A DNA stretch of 62,345 nt, taken from the NCBI GenBank assembly GCA_052289195.1, contig DAWAJD010000009.1:1-62345 (forward strand). The letters run 5' to 3'. Position 1 is the first letter of the stretch. Each line of letters opens with the position of its first letter. The notes beneath the pieces were generated by a model, which saw only the letters and a program-made list of their open reading frames with translations, searched no databases and was not told the DNA's origin. Shown here in pieces: positions 8,214 to 16,164 of this stretch. A program made the translations under genes and the position numbers. The DNA comes from UBA4644 sp900555855 (GTDB lineage Bacteria > Bacillota > Clostridia > Oscillospirales > Butyricicoccaceae).

Positions 8214-9452
8214 TTACTTCAGCTCGTGGATAAAGATGCCAGAGAGCAGCTTTGGCTCGAACCAGGTGGATTTCGGGGGCATGATGCGGCCGCTGTTGGC
8301 GATGGACATCAGATCCTCGATGGAGGTGGGGCACATGGCAAAGGCCACGGCCATGCCCTCGTTCACCCGGCGCTCCAGCTCGCCCAGGCCCCGGATGCCG
8401 CCGATAAAATCAATGCGCTTATCGGTGCGGGGGTCGCCGATGCCCAGGATCGGCGTCAGCAGATTGTTCTGCAGGATGGAAACATCCAGCTGCGCCACCA
8501 CATCCTTCTCGTCGAAGGTGCCGGGCTTTGCCGTCAGCAGCCACCACTGGCCGGAAAGATACATCCCGAAGGTGTGCTTCTCCGTGACATGGGGCGCCTG
8601 TGCGCCCAGCTGGGCCACTTCGAATTTCTCCGCCACCTTCGCCAGAAACTCTGCCTCAGAATTGCCGTTCAGGTCGGCCACCACCCGGTTATAGTCCATG
8701 ATGGCCAGCTGCTCGTCGGGGAACAGCACGCAGAGGAAGAAATTGAACTCCTCGTCGCCGGTGTAGTCCGGGTTCTGCACCCGGCGCTTCCGGGCCACGC
8801 GCACGGCGCTGGCGCAGCGGTGATGGCCGTCGGCGATATACAGGGCGGGGATGGCGGCGAAGGCGCTTTGGATGGTCTCGATATCCTTCTGGTCGTCGAT
8901 GATCCAGCAGGTCTGCTGAACCTTGTCGCCCATAAAGTCATAGACCGGGGCCTTCTTCATGTTCTTTTCCACCACGGCATTGATGGCGTCGTTGGCGCGG
9001 TAGGTCAGGAAGATGGGGCCGGTGTTGGCGTCGCAGAAGTCCACATGGTTGCAGCGGTCGTCTTCCTTCTTCGCCAGCGTCAGCTCATGCTTCTTGACGA
9101 TGTCGTTCCTGTAATCGTCCACGCTGGCGCAGGCCACGATGCCCACCTGGGCGCGGCCGTCCATCACCTGCTTGTAGATGTAATAGCAGGGCGCTGCGTC
9201 CTTGATGTAAACGCCCTCCTGCTTCATCTGGTTCAGGCGGGAAGCGGCGGTCTCATAGACCTGCTGGGAATACATATCCACATCCTCCGGCAGGTTGACC
9301 TCGGCGCGGTCGATGCGCATGAAGGAATAGGGGTTGTCCTTCACATAGTCCCGGGCCTCCTTGGAGTTCATAACATCATAGGGCAGCGCGGCCACCTTGT
9401 CCACCAGCTGGGGGACGGGGCGCACGGCACGGAAGGGGCGTACAATAGCCAT
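8214..9452 (-). CDS. DUF1015 family protein, serine-pathway associated
   Basis: 412 aa soluble protein of the DUF1015 family, recognisable by its N-terminal VRPFRAVRP, the LPYDVMN segment and a central IADGHHRCASA near residue 210. It is the third gene of serC-serA-DUF1015, with 23 bases after serA and a GGAGG site. No phosphoserine phosphatase gene is present in the window, and the position makes a role in the last serine step, or in serine phosphorylation/dephosphorylation, the natural guess. That function is inference from context only; family membership is solid. Confidence 0.85.
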   Translation of the reverse strand: MAIVRPFRAVRPVPQLVDKVAALPYDVMNSKEARDYVKDNPYSFMRIDRAEVNLPEDVDMYSQQVYETAASRLNQMKQEGVYIKDAAPCYYIYKQVMDGRAQVGIVACASVDDYRNDIVKKHELTLAKKEDDRCNHVDFCDANTGPIFLTYRANDAINAVVEKNMKKAPVYDFMGDKVQQTCWIIDDQKDIETIQSAFAAIPALYIADGHHRCASAVRVARKRRVQNPDYTGDEEFNFFLCVLFPDEQLAIMDYNRVVADLNGNSEAEFLAKVAEKFEVAQLGAQAPHVTEKHTFGMYLSGQWWLLTAKPGTFDEKDVVAQLDVSILQNNLLTPILGIGDPRTDKRIDFIGGIRGLGELERRVNEGMAVAFAMCPTSIEDLMSIANSGRIMPPKSTWFEPKLLSGIFIHELK

Positions 9453-9475
9453 TGTCTGTTCCTCCTGCTTTCTGA

Positions 9476-10390
9476 TCAGAATGTGAAATGGGTGATGATA
9501 TCCACGATCTCCGCGCCGATGCGCTTCTGGGCCTCGCCGGTGGCGGCGCCGATATGGGGCGTGCAGGAGACCATGGGATGGCTGTAAAGCGCTGCATTGG
9601 TGGCGGGCTCGTCGGCATAGACATCCAGACCGGCGGAGCGGACCTTGCCGGAGTTCAGCGCGGCCAGCAGGGCCGCTTCGTCCACATTGGTGCCGCGGGA
9701 GGTGTTGATGATGGTGACGCCGTCCTTCATTTTGGCGATGGTGCTCTCATTGATGATGGCGCCGCCGTCCACGGCGGGAGCATGGACGGAGATAAAATCA
9801 GACTGGGCCAGCAGCTCGTCCATCTCCACATAGGGGATGCCCAGCTGCGCCTCGATGCCGGGGATATGGAAAATATCAAAGGCGACCACCTTCATGCCGA
9901 TGGCCTTGGCCATGACGCCCAGATGCTGGCCGATGCGGCCAAAGCCGATGATGCCCAGGGTCTTGCCCTGCAGCTCGATGCCCTTGCCATAGGCCTTCTT
10001 CTCCCATTTGCCCTCCCGCATGGTATAGCCTGCATGGGAGATAAAGCGGGCGCAGGAAAACATGTGGCCCATGGCCAGCTCCGCCACAGACTGGGAGGAG
10101 GCCTTGGGGGTGTTTTTCACGGTAATGCCGCACTGCTCGGCATAGCTTACATCGATATTGTCCACGCCCACGCCGCCGCGGATAATGAGCTTGAGCCGGC
10201 CGCCCTTGGCCTCGTCAAGCTGGCTCTGGCGGACCTTGGTCTTGGAGCGCACCACAACGGCGTCAAACTCCCGCAGGGCCGCGCCCAGCTGATCGGGCTC
10301 GTAAAACTGCTCCACCACCTCGATGCCCTGGTCCCGGAGCTGGGCCATGGCGGTCTTGTCCATGCCGTCGGTCACAAGAATACGGATCAT
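9476..10390 (-). CDS. serA: D-3-phosphoglycerate dehydrogenase
   Basis: Oxidises 3-phosphoglycerate to 3-phosphohydroxypyruvate, the first step of serine synthesis. The NAD-binding GFGRIGQHLG, the substrate-side RGGVGVDNID and the C-terminal PHIGAATGEAQ are visible. At 304 aa it is the short form and lacks the C-terminal ACT domain, so feedback inhibition by serine through that domain is not expected. The ribosome binding site is GAGGAG upstream of 10390. It lies 27 bases after serC. Confidence 0.95.
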   Translation of the reverse strand: MIRILVTDGMDKTAMAQLRDQGIEVVEQFYEPDQLGAALREFDAVVVRSKTKVRQSQLDEAKGGRLKLIIRGGVGVDNIDVSYAEQCGITVKNTPKASSQSVAELAMGHMFSCARFISHAGYTMREGKWEKKAYGKGIELQGKTLGIIGFGRIGQHLGVMAKAIGMKVVAFDIFHIPGIEAQLGIPYVEMDELLAQSDFISVHAPAVDGGAIINESTIAKMKDGVTIINTSRGTNVDEAALLAALNSGKVRSAGLDVYADEPATNAALYSHPMVSCTPHIGAATGEAQKRIGAEIVDIITHFTF

Positions 10391-10417
10391 ACTGCGTTCT
10401 CCTCTCTCAACTTCGGT

Positions 10418-11503
10418 TTACTGATGGGAAGCCTCAAACTTTTTGCAGAACTCCACCAGCGCCACAACGCCCTCCTCGGGCATGGCGTTGTAGATGGAGG
10501 CGCGCAGGCCGCCAACGCTGCGGTGGCCCTTCAGGTTGTCAAAGCCGGCGGCCTTGGCCTCCGCCACAAAGGCGGCGTCCAGCTCCTCGGAGCCGGTGGT
10601 GAAGGTCACATTCATCAGGCTGCGGTCCTCCTTGCGGACGGGGGCCTGGAACAGCTTGGAGTTCTCCAGATAATCATACAGGATGGCGGCCTTATGCTGG
10701 TTGCGGGCGGCCATGACGGAAAGCCCGCCGATCTTCTTCAGGTATTTGAAGACCTTGCCGCAGCAATAGATGGCCCAGCAGTTGGGCGTGTTATACATGG
10801 AATCGCTGTCTGCATGGGTCTTGTAGCTCATGTAGGTGGGGACGAAGGCGGGCAGATCCTCCCGGATCAGATCCTCCCGGATGATGACCACGGCCATGCC
10901 GGCGGGGCCCACATTCTTCTGGACACCGGCCCAGATCAGGCCGTAATCGGCCACATTGCAGGGGCGGGACAGGAACATGGAGGACTGGTCCGACACCAGC
11001 ACATGGCCCTTGGTATCGGGCAGGCTGTTCCAGGTGGTGCCGTTGATGGTCTCGTTCTCGCAGATGTAGACATAGTCCGCATCGGCAGGGATCTCCGCCG
11101 TGCACTGGGGGATATAGGTGAAGTTTTTGTCCTTGGAGGAGCCCAGAACCACCACCTCGCCGTATTTCTTCGCTTCGGCGATGGCCTTTTTAGACCAAGT
11201 GCCCGTCTCCACATAGCAGGCCTTGCCGTTTTTCATCAGGTTCATGGGAACCATGGCAAACTGCAGCGTGCCGCCGCCCTGAACGAACAGGACCCGGTAA
11301 TTGTCCGGAATGCCCATGACCTCCCGCAGGTCAGCCTCGGCCTCCTTGGCGATGCGGTCGAAGACCTTGGAGCGGTGGCTCATCTCCATGACGCACATAC
11401 CGGAACCACGGTAGTTCATCATTTCATCCCGGATCTCCTCCAGCACCTCCTCCGGCATCATGGCCGGACCGGCGGAAAAGTTATAAGTGCGATCATACTT
11501 CAT
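10418..11503 (-). CDS. serC: Phosphoserine aminotransferase
   Basis: PLP enzyme converting 3-phosphohydroxypyruvate and glutamate to phosphoserine. The N-terminus YNFSAGPAMMPEEVL is diagnostic of SerC. The start at 11503 follows GGAGG (minus strand) and gives 361 aa, the standard length; the reading frame stays open upstream but without a site. It is the first gene of the serine operon, from a promoter at 11574-11602, and is divergent from cysK, which uses the serine produced. Confidence 0.96.
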   Translation of the reverse strand: MKYDRTYNFSAGPAMMPEEVLEEIRDEMMNYRGSGMCVMEMSHRSKVFDRIAKEAEADLREVMGIPDNYRVLFVQGGGTLQFAMVPMNLMKNGKACYVETGTWSKKAIAEAKKYGEVVVLGSSKDKNFTYIPQCTAEIPADADYVYICENETINGTTWNSLPDTKGHVLVSDQSSMFLSRPCNVADYGLIWAGVQKNVGPAGMAVVIIREDLIREDLPAFVPTYMSYKTHADSDSMYNTPNCWAIYCCGKVFKYLKKIGGLSVMAARNQHKAAILYDYLENSKLFQAPVRKEDRSLMNVTFTTGSEELDAAFVAEAKAAGFDNLKGHRSVGGLRASIYNAMPEEGVVALVEFCKKFEASHQ

Positions 11504-11573
11504 TGCGATCTTCCTCCAATGATTAAATTTTTGTTCAAAAGTCCGATCAAAATCTTGCCAATCTCGTAAATAT

Positions 11574-11602
11574 ATACTATCATGAAGTAGAAAAAGGTGC
11601 AA
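11574..11602 (-). promoter_or_regulatory. Promoter of serC-serA-DUF1015
   Basis: On the minus strand TTGCAC (11602-11597), 17-bp spacer, TAGTAT (11579-11574). Initiation would fall about 65 bases before serC. Confidence 0.6.
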
Positions 11603-11733
11603 GCGCAACCGGCGCGCCCCGGGGCAAAAAGACAGTTCCGCTAAAAGGATTTGTGCGATTTTGTGGAAAAGAGCAAAGCACTTTCTGCCTTCCGGGTCTT
11701 CGGCCAAAACGATTCGGGAAGGAGCACGAAAAA

Positions 11734-12660
11734 ATGCCTGAATTTTTGGACAATGTGACGGAACTCATCGGCAACACACCCCTGCTCCGGCTGACCCGGT
11801 TTTCTCAGGCCCATGGCTGCGTGACCCCGATCCTGGCCAAGCTGGAGGGCATGAACCCCGGCGGCAGCGTCAAGGACCGGACCATGCTGGGCATCCTGCG
11901 GGACGCGCTGCGGCAGGGCCGGCTGAAGCAGGGCGATACGGTCCTGGAGGTCAGCGCGGGCAATCAGGGGGTCTCCCTGGCCATGCTGTGCGCCGCGCTG
12001 GGGCTGCGGTGCGTGGTGGTCCTGCCCGACGATGCGGCCCGTGCCCGGCTGGAGGCCCTGCGAAAATATGGGGCGGAGACCGTCCTGATCCCGGCGGCGC
12101 AGGGCGCGGCGGGCTGTCAGGCGGCGGCAGAGCAGCTGCGAAGGGCCCGGCCGGGCCTGTTTCTGCCGGAGGCCTTTTCCAACGAGAGCAACCCCCAGAT
12201 CCACCGGGAGACCACCGGGCCGGAGATCCTCCGGCAGGCCGGCTCTGTGGACTATTTTATCGCCGGCGTAGGCACCGGCGGCACCATCACCGGCTGCGGC
12301 GAGGTGCTGCGCATGGACAATCCGGACTGCCGGGTCATCGCGGTGGAGCCTTATGCTTCCCCGGTGCTTTCCGGCGGCTTTCCCGGCAGCCATCCGCTGG
12401 CGGGCATCGGCCCGGGCTTCGTGCCGGAGATCCTGAACCTCTACCTGCTGGACGAGATCATCAAGGTCAAGACGCCGGACGCCCTGGCCCTCGCCCGGGA
12501 GCTGGCGGAGCAGGATGGTCTTTGCTGCGGCCCCTCCTCCGGCGCGGCGCTGTTCGGCGCCATTCTGGCGGCCCGGCGGCCCGAGGCCCGGGGGAAGACG
12601 GTGGTCACCATCCTGCCGGACAGCGGCATATTCTACGAAGCGGAAAGGAAGGGATCCTGA
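11734..12660 (+). CDS. cysK: Cysteine synthase family protein (O-acetylserine sulfhydrylase-like)
   Basis: PLP-dependent beta-substitution enzyme that would make cysteine from O-acetylserine and sulfide. ELIGNTPLLRL and NPGGSVKDR, with the PLP lysine at K47, mark the family. The substrate-binding loop, usually T-S-G-N-T, reads S-A-G-N-Q here (residues 74-78), so the acceptor or donor may differ. The start at 11734 follows AAGGAG at 11719-11724 and gives 308 aa. It is divergent from the serine operon and abuts the DUF896 gene. Confidence 0.88.
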   Translation: MPEFLDNVTELIGNTPLLRLTRFSQAHGCVTPILAKLEGMNPGGSVKDRTMLGILRDALRQGRLKQGDTVLEVSAGNQGVSLAMLCAALGLRCVVVLPDDAARARLEALRKYGAETVLIPAAQGAAGCQAAAEQLRRARPGLFLPEAFSNESNPQIHRETTGPEILRQAGSVDYFIAGVGTGGTITGCGEVLRMDNPDCRVIAVEPYASPVLSGGFPGSHPLAGIGPGFVPEILNLYLLDEIIKVKTPDALALARELAEQDGLCCGPSSGAALFGAILAARRPEARGKTVVTILPDSGIFYEAERKGS

Positions 12661-12661
12661 C

Positions 12662-12874
12662 ATGACGGAGGAACGCATCGCGCGGCTCAACGCGCTGGCC
12701 CAGCTGAAAAAGCAGCGGGAGCTGACCGTGGAGGAGCTGGCGGAGCAGGCGGAGCTGCGGGCGGAATATATCCAGTCCGTCCGGCAGAACCTGACGGCGC
12801 AGCTGGACCATACCACTGTGCTTTACCCGGACGGCACCCGGAAAAAGCTGGAACGAAAGGCGCCGCAGGCCTGA
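12662..12874 (+). CDS. DUF896 family protein
   Basis: 70 aa protein with the YnzC-type pattern: IARLNALAQLKK, LTVEELAEQAELRAEYI and an SVRQNL stretch, forming a short helical hairpin. The family is common in Firmicutes and its function is unknown. It starts one base after the cysK stop and has GGAAGG upstream, so it is co-transcribed with cysK. Confidence 0.85.
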   Translation: MTEERIARLNALAQLKKQRELTVEELAEQAELRAEYIQSVRQNLTAQLDHTTVLYPDGTRKKLERKAPQA

Positions 12875-12899
12875 GGCTGCGGAGAAAGGCGGAAACGAT

Positions 12900-13691
12900 A
12901 TGAGCAAACAGAAGGAACAGCAGGCGCCGCCTGCCGGGATGCAGGCGGTAACGGAAAAAAGCGTCTTGCCCATTTTGGCGATCGGCGCCGTTTGGCTTTT
13001 GTGGGCGCTGCTTTTCCCCCTCTATACGGTGGGGCAGTATCTCCTGTGCGCCGCGGTGAGCGCGGGCGTTTATTTCCTGCTGCGGGGCATCCTGCCGGAT
13101 AAGGTCCGGTATGAGCCCATCCCGCAGGTCACCACCGGCGACGCGCTGGCCGATGAGCTGCTGAAGCAGGGGCAGGACGCGCTGGATCAGACCAGCCGGG
13201 CGGCAGACGGCATCCGCAACGCCGCCGTGCGGGAGAAGATCGAGGATCTGGAGGATACCTGCGGCCGGATCCTGGACTATGTGCGGAAAAATCCCAAGTC
13301 GGCGGGCAGCCAGCGGCGGTTTCTGGGCTATTATCTGCCCACCCTGCAGAAGCTGGTGACCACCTATGCCCTGATGGAGCAGCAGGGCGTGGAGGGCGAG
13401 AACATCTCCGGCTCCATGGAGCGCATCGAGGAGCTTCTGGACACGCTGGACGGCGCCTTCCGCAAGCAGCTGGACGCCCTCTTCGGCGACACGGCGCTGG
13501 ATATTGATTCGGACATCACCGTCATGGAGAGCCTGATGGCCCGGGAGGGCCTGACCGAGCAGCCCTCCCCCGGGACGGCGGCGGCCGACACCATCCCCGA
13601 TCCGCTGGCGCCCTCTGCGGTCCCCGCAGCGCCGGCAGCCCCGGCCCAGCCGCAGCCCGCGGCAGAGGATCAGATCCAGCTGAAGCTTTGA
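12900..13691 (+). CDS. xpaC: XpaC family protein (5-bromo-4-chloroindolyl phosphate hydrolysis protein)
   Basis: 263 aa protein with a short cytoplasmic N-terminus, two membrane helices in about residues 24-66, then a helical soluble domain and a Pro/Ala-rich tail. This plan and the helical sequence around the conserved DYVRKNP region fit the XpaC family, which is usually encoded next to TelA, as here. Its name comes from an indirect phenotype in Bacillus and the real role is unknown. The spacing to telA cannot be trusted because of the N gap between them. Confidence 0.72.
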   Translation: MSKQKEQQAPPAGMQAVTEKSVLPILAIGAVWLLWALLFPLYTVGQYLLCAAVSAGVYFLLRGILPDKVRYEPIPQVTTGDALADELLKQGQDALDQTSRAADGIRNAAVREKIEDLEDTCGRILDYVRKNPKSAGSQRRFLGYYLPTLQKLVTTYALMEQQGVEGENISGSMERIEELLDTLDGAFRKQLDALFGDTALDIDSDITVMESLMAREGLTEQPSPGTAAADTIPDPLAPSAVPAAPAAPAQPQPAAEDQIQLKL

Positions 13692-13710
13692 TCCCATGCC
13701 GGCCCGACGG

Positions 13711-13743
13711 CAATCACGATATTAACCGCAATCACGATATTTT
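13711..13743. repeat. Truncated 18-bp tandem repeat at an assembly gap
   Basis: The 13-base word CAATCACGATATT occurs at 13711-13723 and again at 13729-13741, a period of 18, and the second copy runs straight into the N tract. The true number of copies is therefore unknown. Confidence 0.8.
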
Positions 13744-13753
13744 NNNNNNNNNN
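13744..13753. other. Assembly gap (10 N)
   Basis: A placeholder of exactly 10 N between xpaC and telA. Its length should not be read as real distance. The telA promoter, if separate, may lie here. Confidence 0.95.
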
Positions 13754-13776
13754 AAGAAAGACAGGAGGAACCACCC

Positions 13777-14922
13777 ATGACGGAAGAAAATAAAGCAATG
13801 GAGACCCCCATGCTGACCCTGACCCCCGACCTGACGGAGGAAGCCGCGCCGGAGGAGCAGAAGCAGGAAGCGCCGGTGGAGCCGGTAGTGCTGGACGAGA
13901 GCAGCCTCACCGAGGAGGAGCGCAAAATGGTCCACGACTTTGCCGATAAGATCGACCTGACCAACAGCACCATGATCCTGCAGTATGGTTCCGCCGCCCA
14001 GAAAAAGCTCTCCGACTTTTCCGAAAACGCCCTGAGCAATGTGCGCACCAAGGACCTGGGCGAGGTGGGCGACGCCATCACCGATCTGGTGGGCGAGCTG
14101 AAGGGCTTTGATGTGGACGAAAACGAAAAGGGCATCTCCGGCTTTTTCAAGCGCAGCGCCAACAAGCTCACCACCCTGAAGGCCCGCTACGACAAGGCCG
14201 AGGTCAATGTGACCAAGATCTGCGATATGCTGGAGAACCATCAGGTGCAGCTGCTGAAGGACATCGCCATGTTGGATAAGATGTATGAGCGCAACCTGAG
14301 CAACTATAAGGAGCTGGGGATGTATATCCTGGCGGGCAAGCGCAAGCTGAATCAGGTGCGCACCGAGGTCCTGCCCGCCATGATCGAAAAGGCCAAGCAG
14401 ACCGGCGACCCCGCCGACAGCCAGGCCGCCAACGACATGGCCGCCTACTGCGACCGGTTTGAGAAGAAGATCCACGATCTGGAGCTGACCCGGATGATCT
14501 CCCTGCAGATGGCCCCCCAGATCCGCCTTGTGCAGAACAACGACACCATGATGGCGGAGAAGATCCAGTCCACTCTGACCAACACCATTCCCCTCTGGAA
14601 GAGCCAGATGGTGCTGGCGCTGGGCATGGAGCATTCCGTCCAGGCCACCAAGGCCCAGCGGGAGGTCACCGAGATGACCAATACCCTGCTGCGCAAGAAC
14701 GCCGAAAAGCTCAAGATGGCCACCGTGGAGACCGCCAAGGAGAGCGAGCGGGGCATCGTGGATGTGGAGACGCTGAAAAACACCAACAAAATGCTCATCG
14801 AGACCCTGGACGAAGTGGTCAAGATCCAGGACGACGGCCGGGCCAAGCGGCGGGAAGCCGAGGCGGAGCTGGGCCGCATCGAGGGCGAGCTGAAACAGAA
14901 GCTGCTGGATATCCGGCAGTAA
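13777..14922 (+). CDS. telA: TelA-like toxic anion resistance protein
   Basis: 381 aa soluble helical protein of the TelA/KlaA family, associated with tellurite and general envelope-stress resistance. Recognisable stretches include DLTNSTMILQYGSAAQKKLSDF and, near the C-terminus, NTNKMLIETLDEVVKIQ. The start follows AGGAGG at 13763-13768. It stands between xpaC and a TPM-domain protein, a grouping seen in Firmicutes. The biochemical activity of the family is not established; the name is by homology. Confidence 0.88.
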   Translation: MTEENKAMETPMLTLTPDLTEEAAPEEQKQEAPVEPVVLDESSLTEEERKMVHDFADKIDLTNSTMILQYGSAAQKKLSDFSENALSNVRTKDLGEVGDAITDLVGELKGFDVDENEKGISGFFKRSANKLTTLKARYDKAEVNVTKICDMLENHQVQLLKDIAMLDKMYERNLSNYKELGMYILAGKRKLNQVRTEVLPAMIEKAKQTGDPADSQAANDMAAYCDRFEKKIHDLELTRMISLQMAPQIRLVQNNDTMMAEKIQSTLTNTIPLWKSQMVLALGMEHSVQATKAQREVTEMTNTLLRKNAEKLKMATVETAKESERGIVDVETLKNTNKMLIETLDEVVKIQDDGRAKRREAEAELGRIEGELKQKLLDIRQ

Positions 14923-14961
14923 CGCGGCCTTTGGGCCGTCTCCCGGAAAGGAGAAACGATC

Positions 14962-15924
14962 ATGAAAACAAAACGAATCCTGGCCATTCTGCTGGCGGCC
15001 GTTATGGTGGCCGGCGCTATCCTGCTGGGCGCTTCCGGCAAGCCGGTGAAGCGGGATCCCTCCCTTTATGTCACCGACCCGGCGGGCGCGCTTTCCTCTG
15101 CCGCCGCGCAGGAGCTGATCTCCCGTCAGGCGGGCCGCAGCGTGCGGCTCAGCGTGGCCGCCGTGCGCTCCACCGGCAAGCTGAGCACTGCCGACTATGC
15201 CGCCGCCCTCTGGGAGGGCTGGCAGCTCTCGTCCTCTGATCTGCTGCTGGTGCTGGTCACCGGGGCGAAGCAGGATTATTATTTCGGCTACGACACCGCC
15301 TCTCAGGCGGCCGCTGTGCTGGACAGCAGCTACGACCGTCTGCTGCAGAGCGCGCTGGAGCCGGATTTTGCCGCGGGGGATTATTCCACCGCAGTGCTGA
15401 CCTTTGACACGGCGGTGCAGCAGCAGCTGGCCGGCACGGCATCCGGCGGCGTCTCGCTGGACTACAGCTACAGTCTCAACGACGGCTATGACAGCGCTTA
15501 TCAGGACAGCTACGACGACGGCAGCGGCTTCGGCTTTCTGGTGATCCTCTTCGTCATCGTGCTGATCGTGGTGCTGTGCTCCGTCAGCCGCATCGGCCGG
15601 CGGCGCAGACCCCGGGCTTACCGTCCCGCTCCGCCCCCGCCGCCCATGCACAGGCCCGGTATGGGGCCCCGTCCTGCGCCCCGTCCGTCCAGACCGCCCC
15701 GTCCCATGGCGCCGCCCCCTCCGCCCAGACCCATGGGCCCCGCGCCCCGTCCCCCGCGTCCCTCCGCGCCCCGGCCTTCCCGTCCGCCCATGTCCTCCGG
15801 CAGGAGCAGCTTTGGCGGCGGCGGAAGATCCTCCGGCGGCTTCGGCGGAGGCGGCCGGTCCTCCGGCGGTTTTAGCGGCGGAGGACGCTCCGGCGGCGGC
15901 TTTGGCGGCGGCGGCAGAAGATGA
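14962..15924 (+). CDS. TPM-domain (YgcG-type) membrane protein with Gly-rich tail
   Basis: 320 aa. An N-terminal signal peptide (about 1-26) precedes an extracytoplasmic TPM domain (about 35-150), a single membrane helix around FLVILFVIVLIVVLC (about 193-207), a proline-arginine-rich stretch and a Gly/Ser/Arg C-terminus built from repeats such as SFGGGGRSSGG. This matches the YgcG/TPM phosphatase-like family tail architecture. It is 39 bases after telA, with GGAGA upstream, so the two likely act together at the membrane. No enzymatic activity is claimed. Confidence 0.82.
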   Translation: MKTKRILAILLAAVMVAGAILLGASGKPVKRDPSLYVTDPAGALSSAAAQELISRQAGRSVRLSVAAVRSTGKLSTADYAAALWEGWQLSSSDLLLVLVTGAKQDYYFGYDTASQAAAVLDSSYDRLLQSALEPDFAAGDYSTAVLTFDTAVQQQLAGTASGGVSLDYSYSLNDGYDSAYQDSYDDGSGFGFLVILFVIVLIVVLCSVSRIGRRRRPRAYRPAPPPPPMHRPGMGPRPAPRPSRPPRPMAPPPPPRPMGPAPRPPRPSAPRPSRPPMSSGRSSFGGGGRSSGGFGGGGRSSGGFSGGGRSGGGFGGGGRR

Positions 15925-15967
15925 CCTGAGCCTTGCCGTCCGCAAGCCCGCAGCGTTCCAACGATCT

Positions 15968-15999
15968 GCGCCCGTGGAAGCTCCACGGGCGCTTTTCCC
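15968..15999 (+). terminator. Terminator of the xpaC-telA-TPM operon
   Basis: Perfect 11-bp stem (15968-15978 with 15982-15992), loop AGC, then TTTT. Confidence 0.85.
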
Positions 16000-16164
16000 T
16001 GCCCAAAAAATGCAGGCGAAGGCTTCTGCCGCGCTAAAGCGCTACCACGGCCCTCCGATAGCACAGGGAAAAAGCCGGCGGGCGGTGCGTCCTTGCGCTT
16101 GTTTCCGCCATTTTCCCATGATAAGCTATCAAATAAGAAGCACTGGGAAGGAGCGCGAAGCAGA

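Noticed and set aside
9488..11569. 693 aa plus-strand frame across serA and serC
   Set aside because: Antisense shadow of two well-supported genes; composition dominated by His, Gly and Ala.
14962..15924. Glycine-rich tail of the TPM protein as a nucleotide repeat or minisatellite
   Set aside because: The GGCGGC-rich repeats encode an in-frame Gly/Ser/Arg tail typical of this protein family, so the repetition is explained by the protein.
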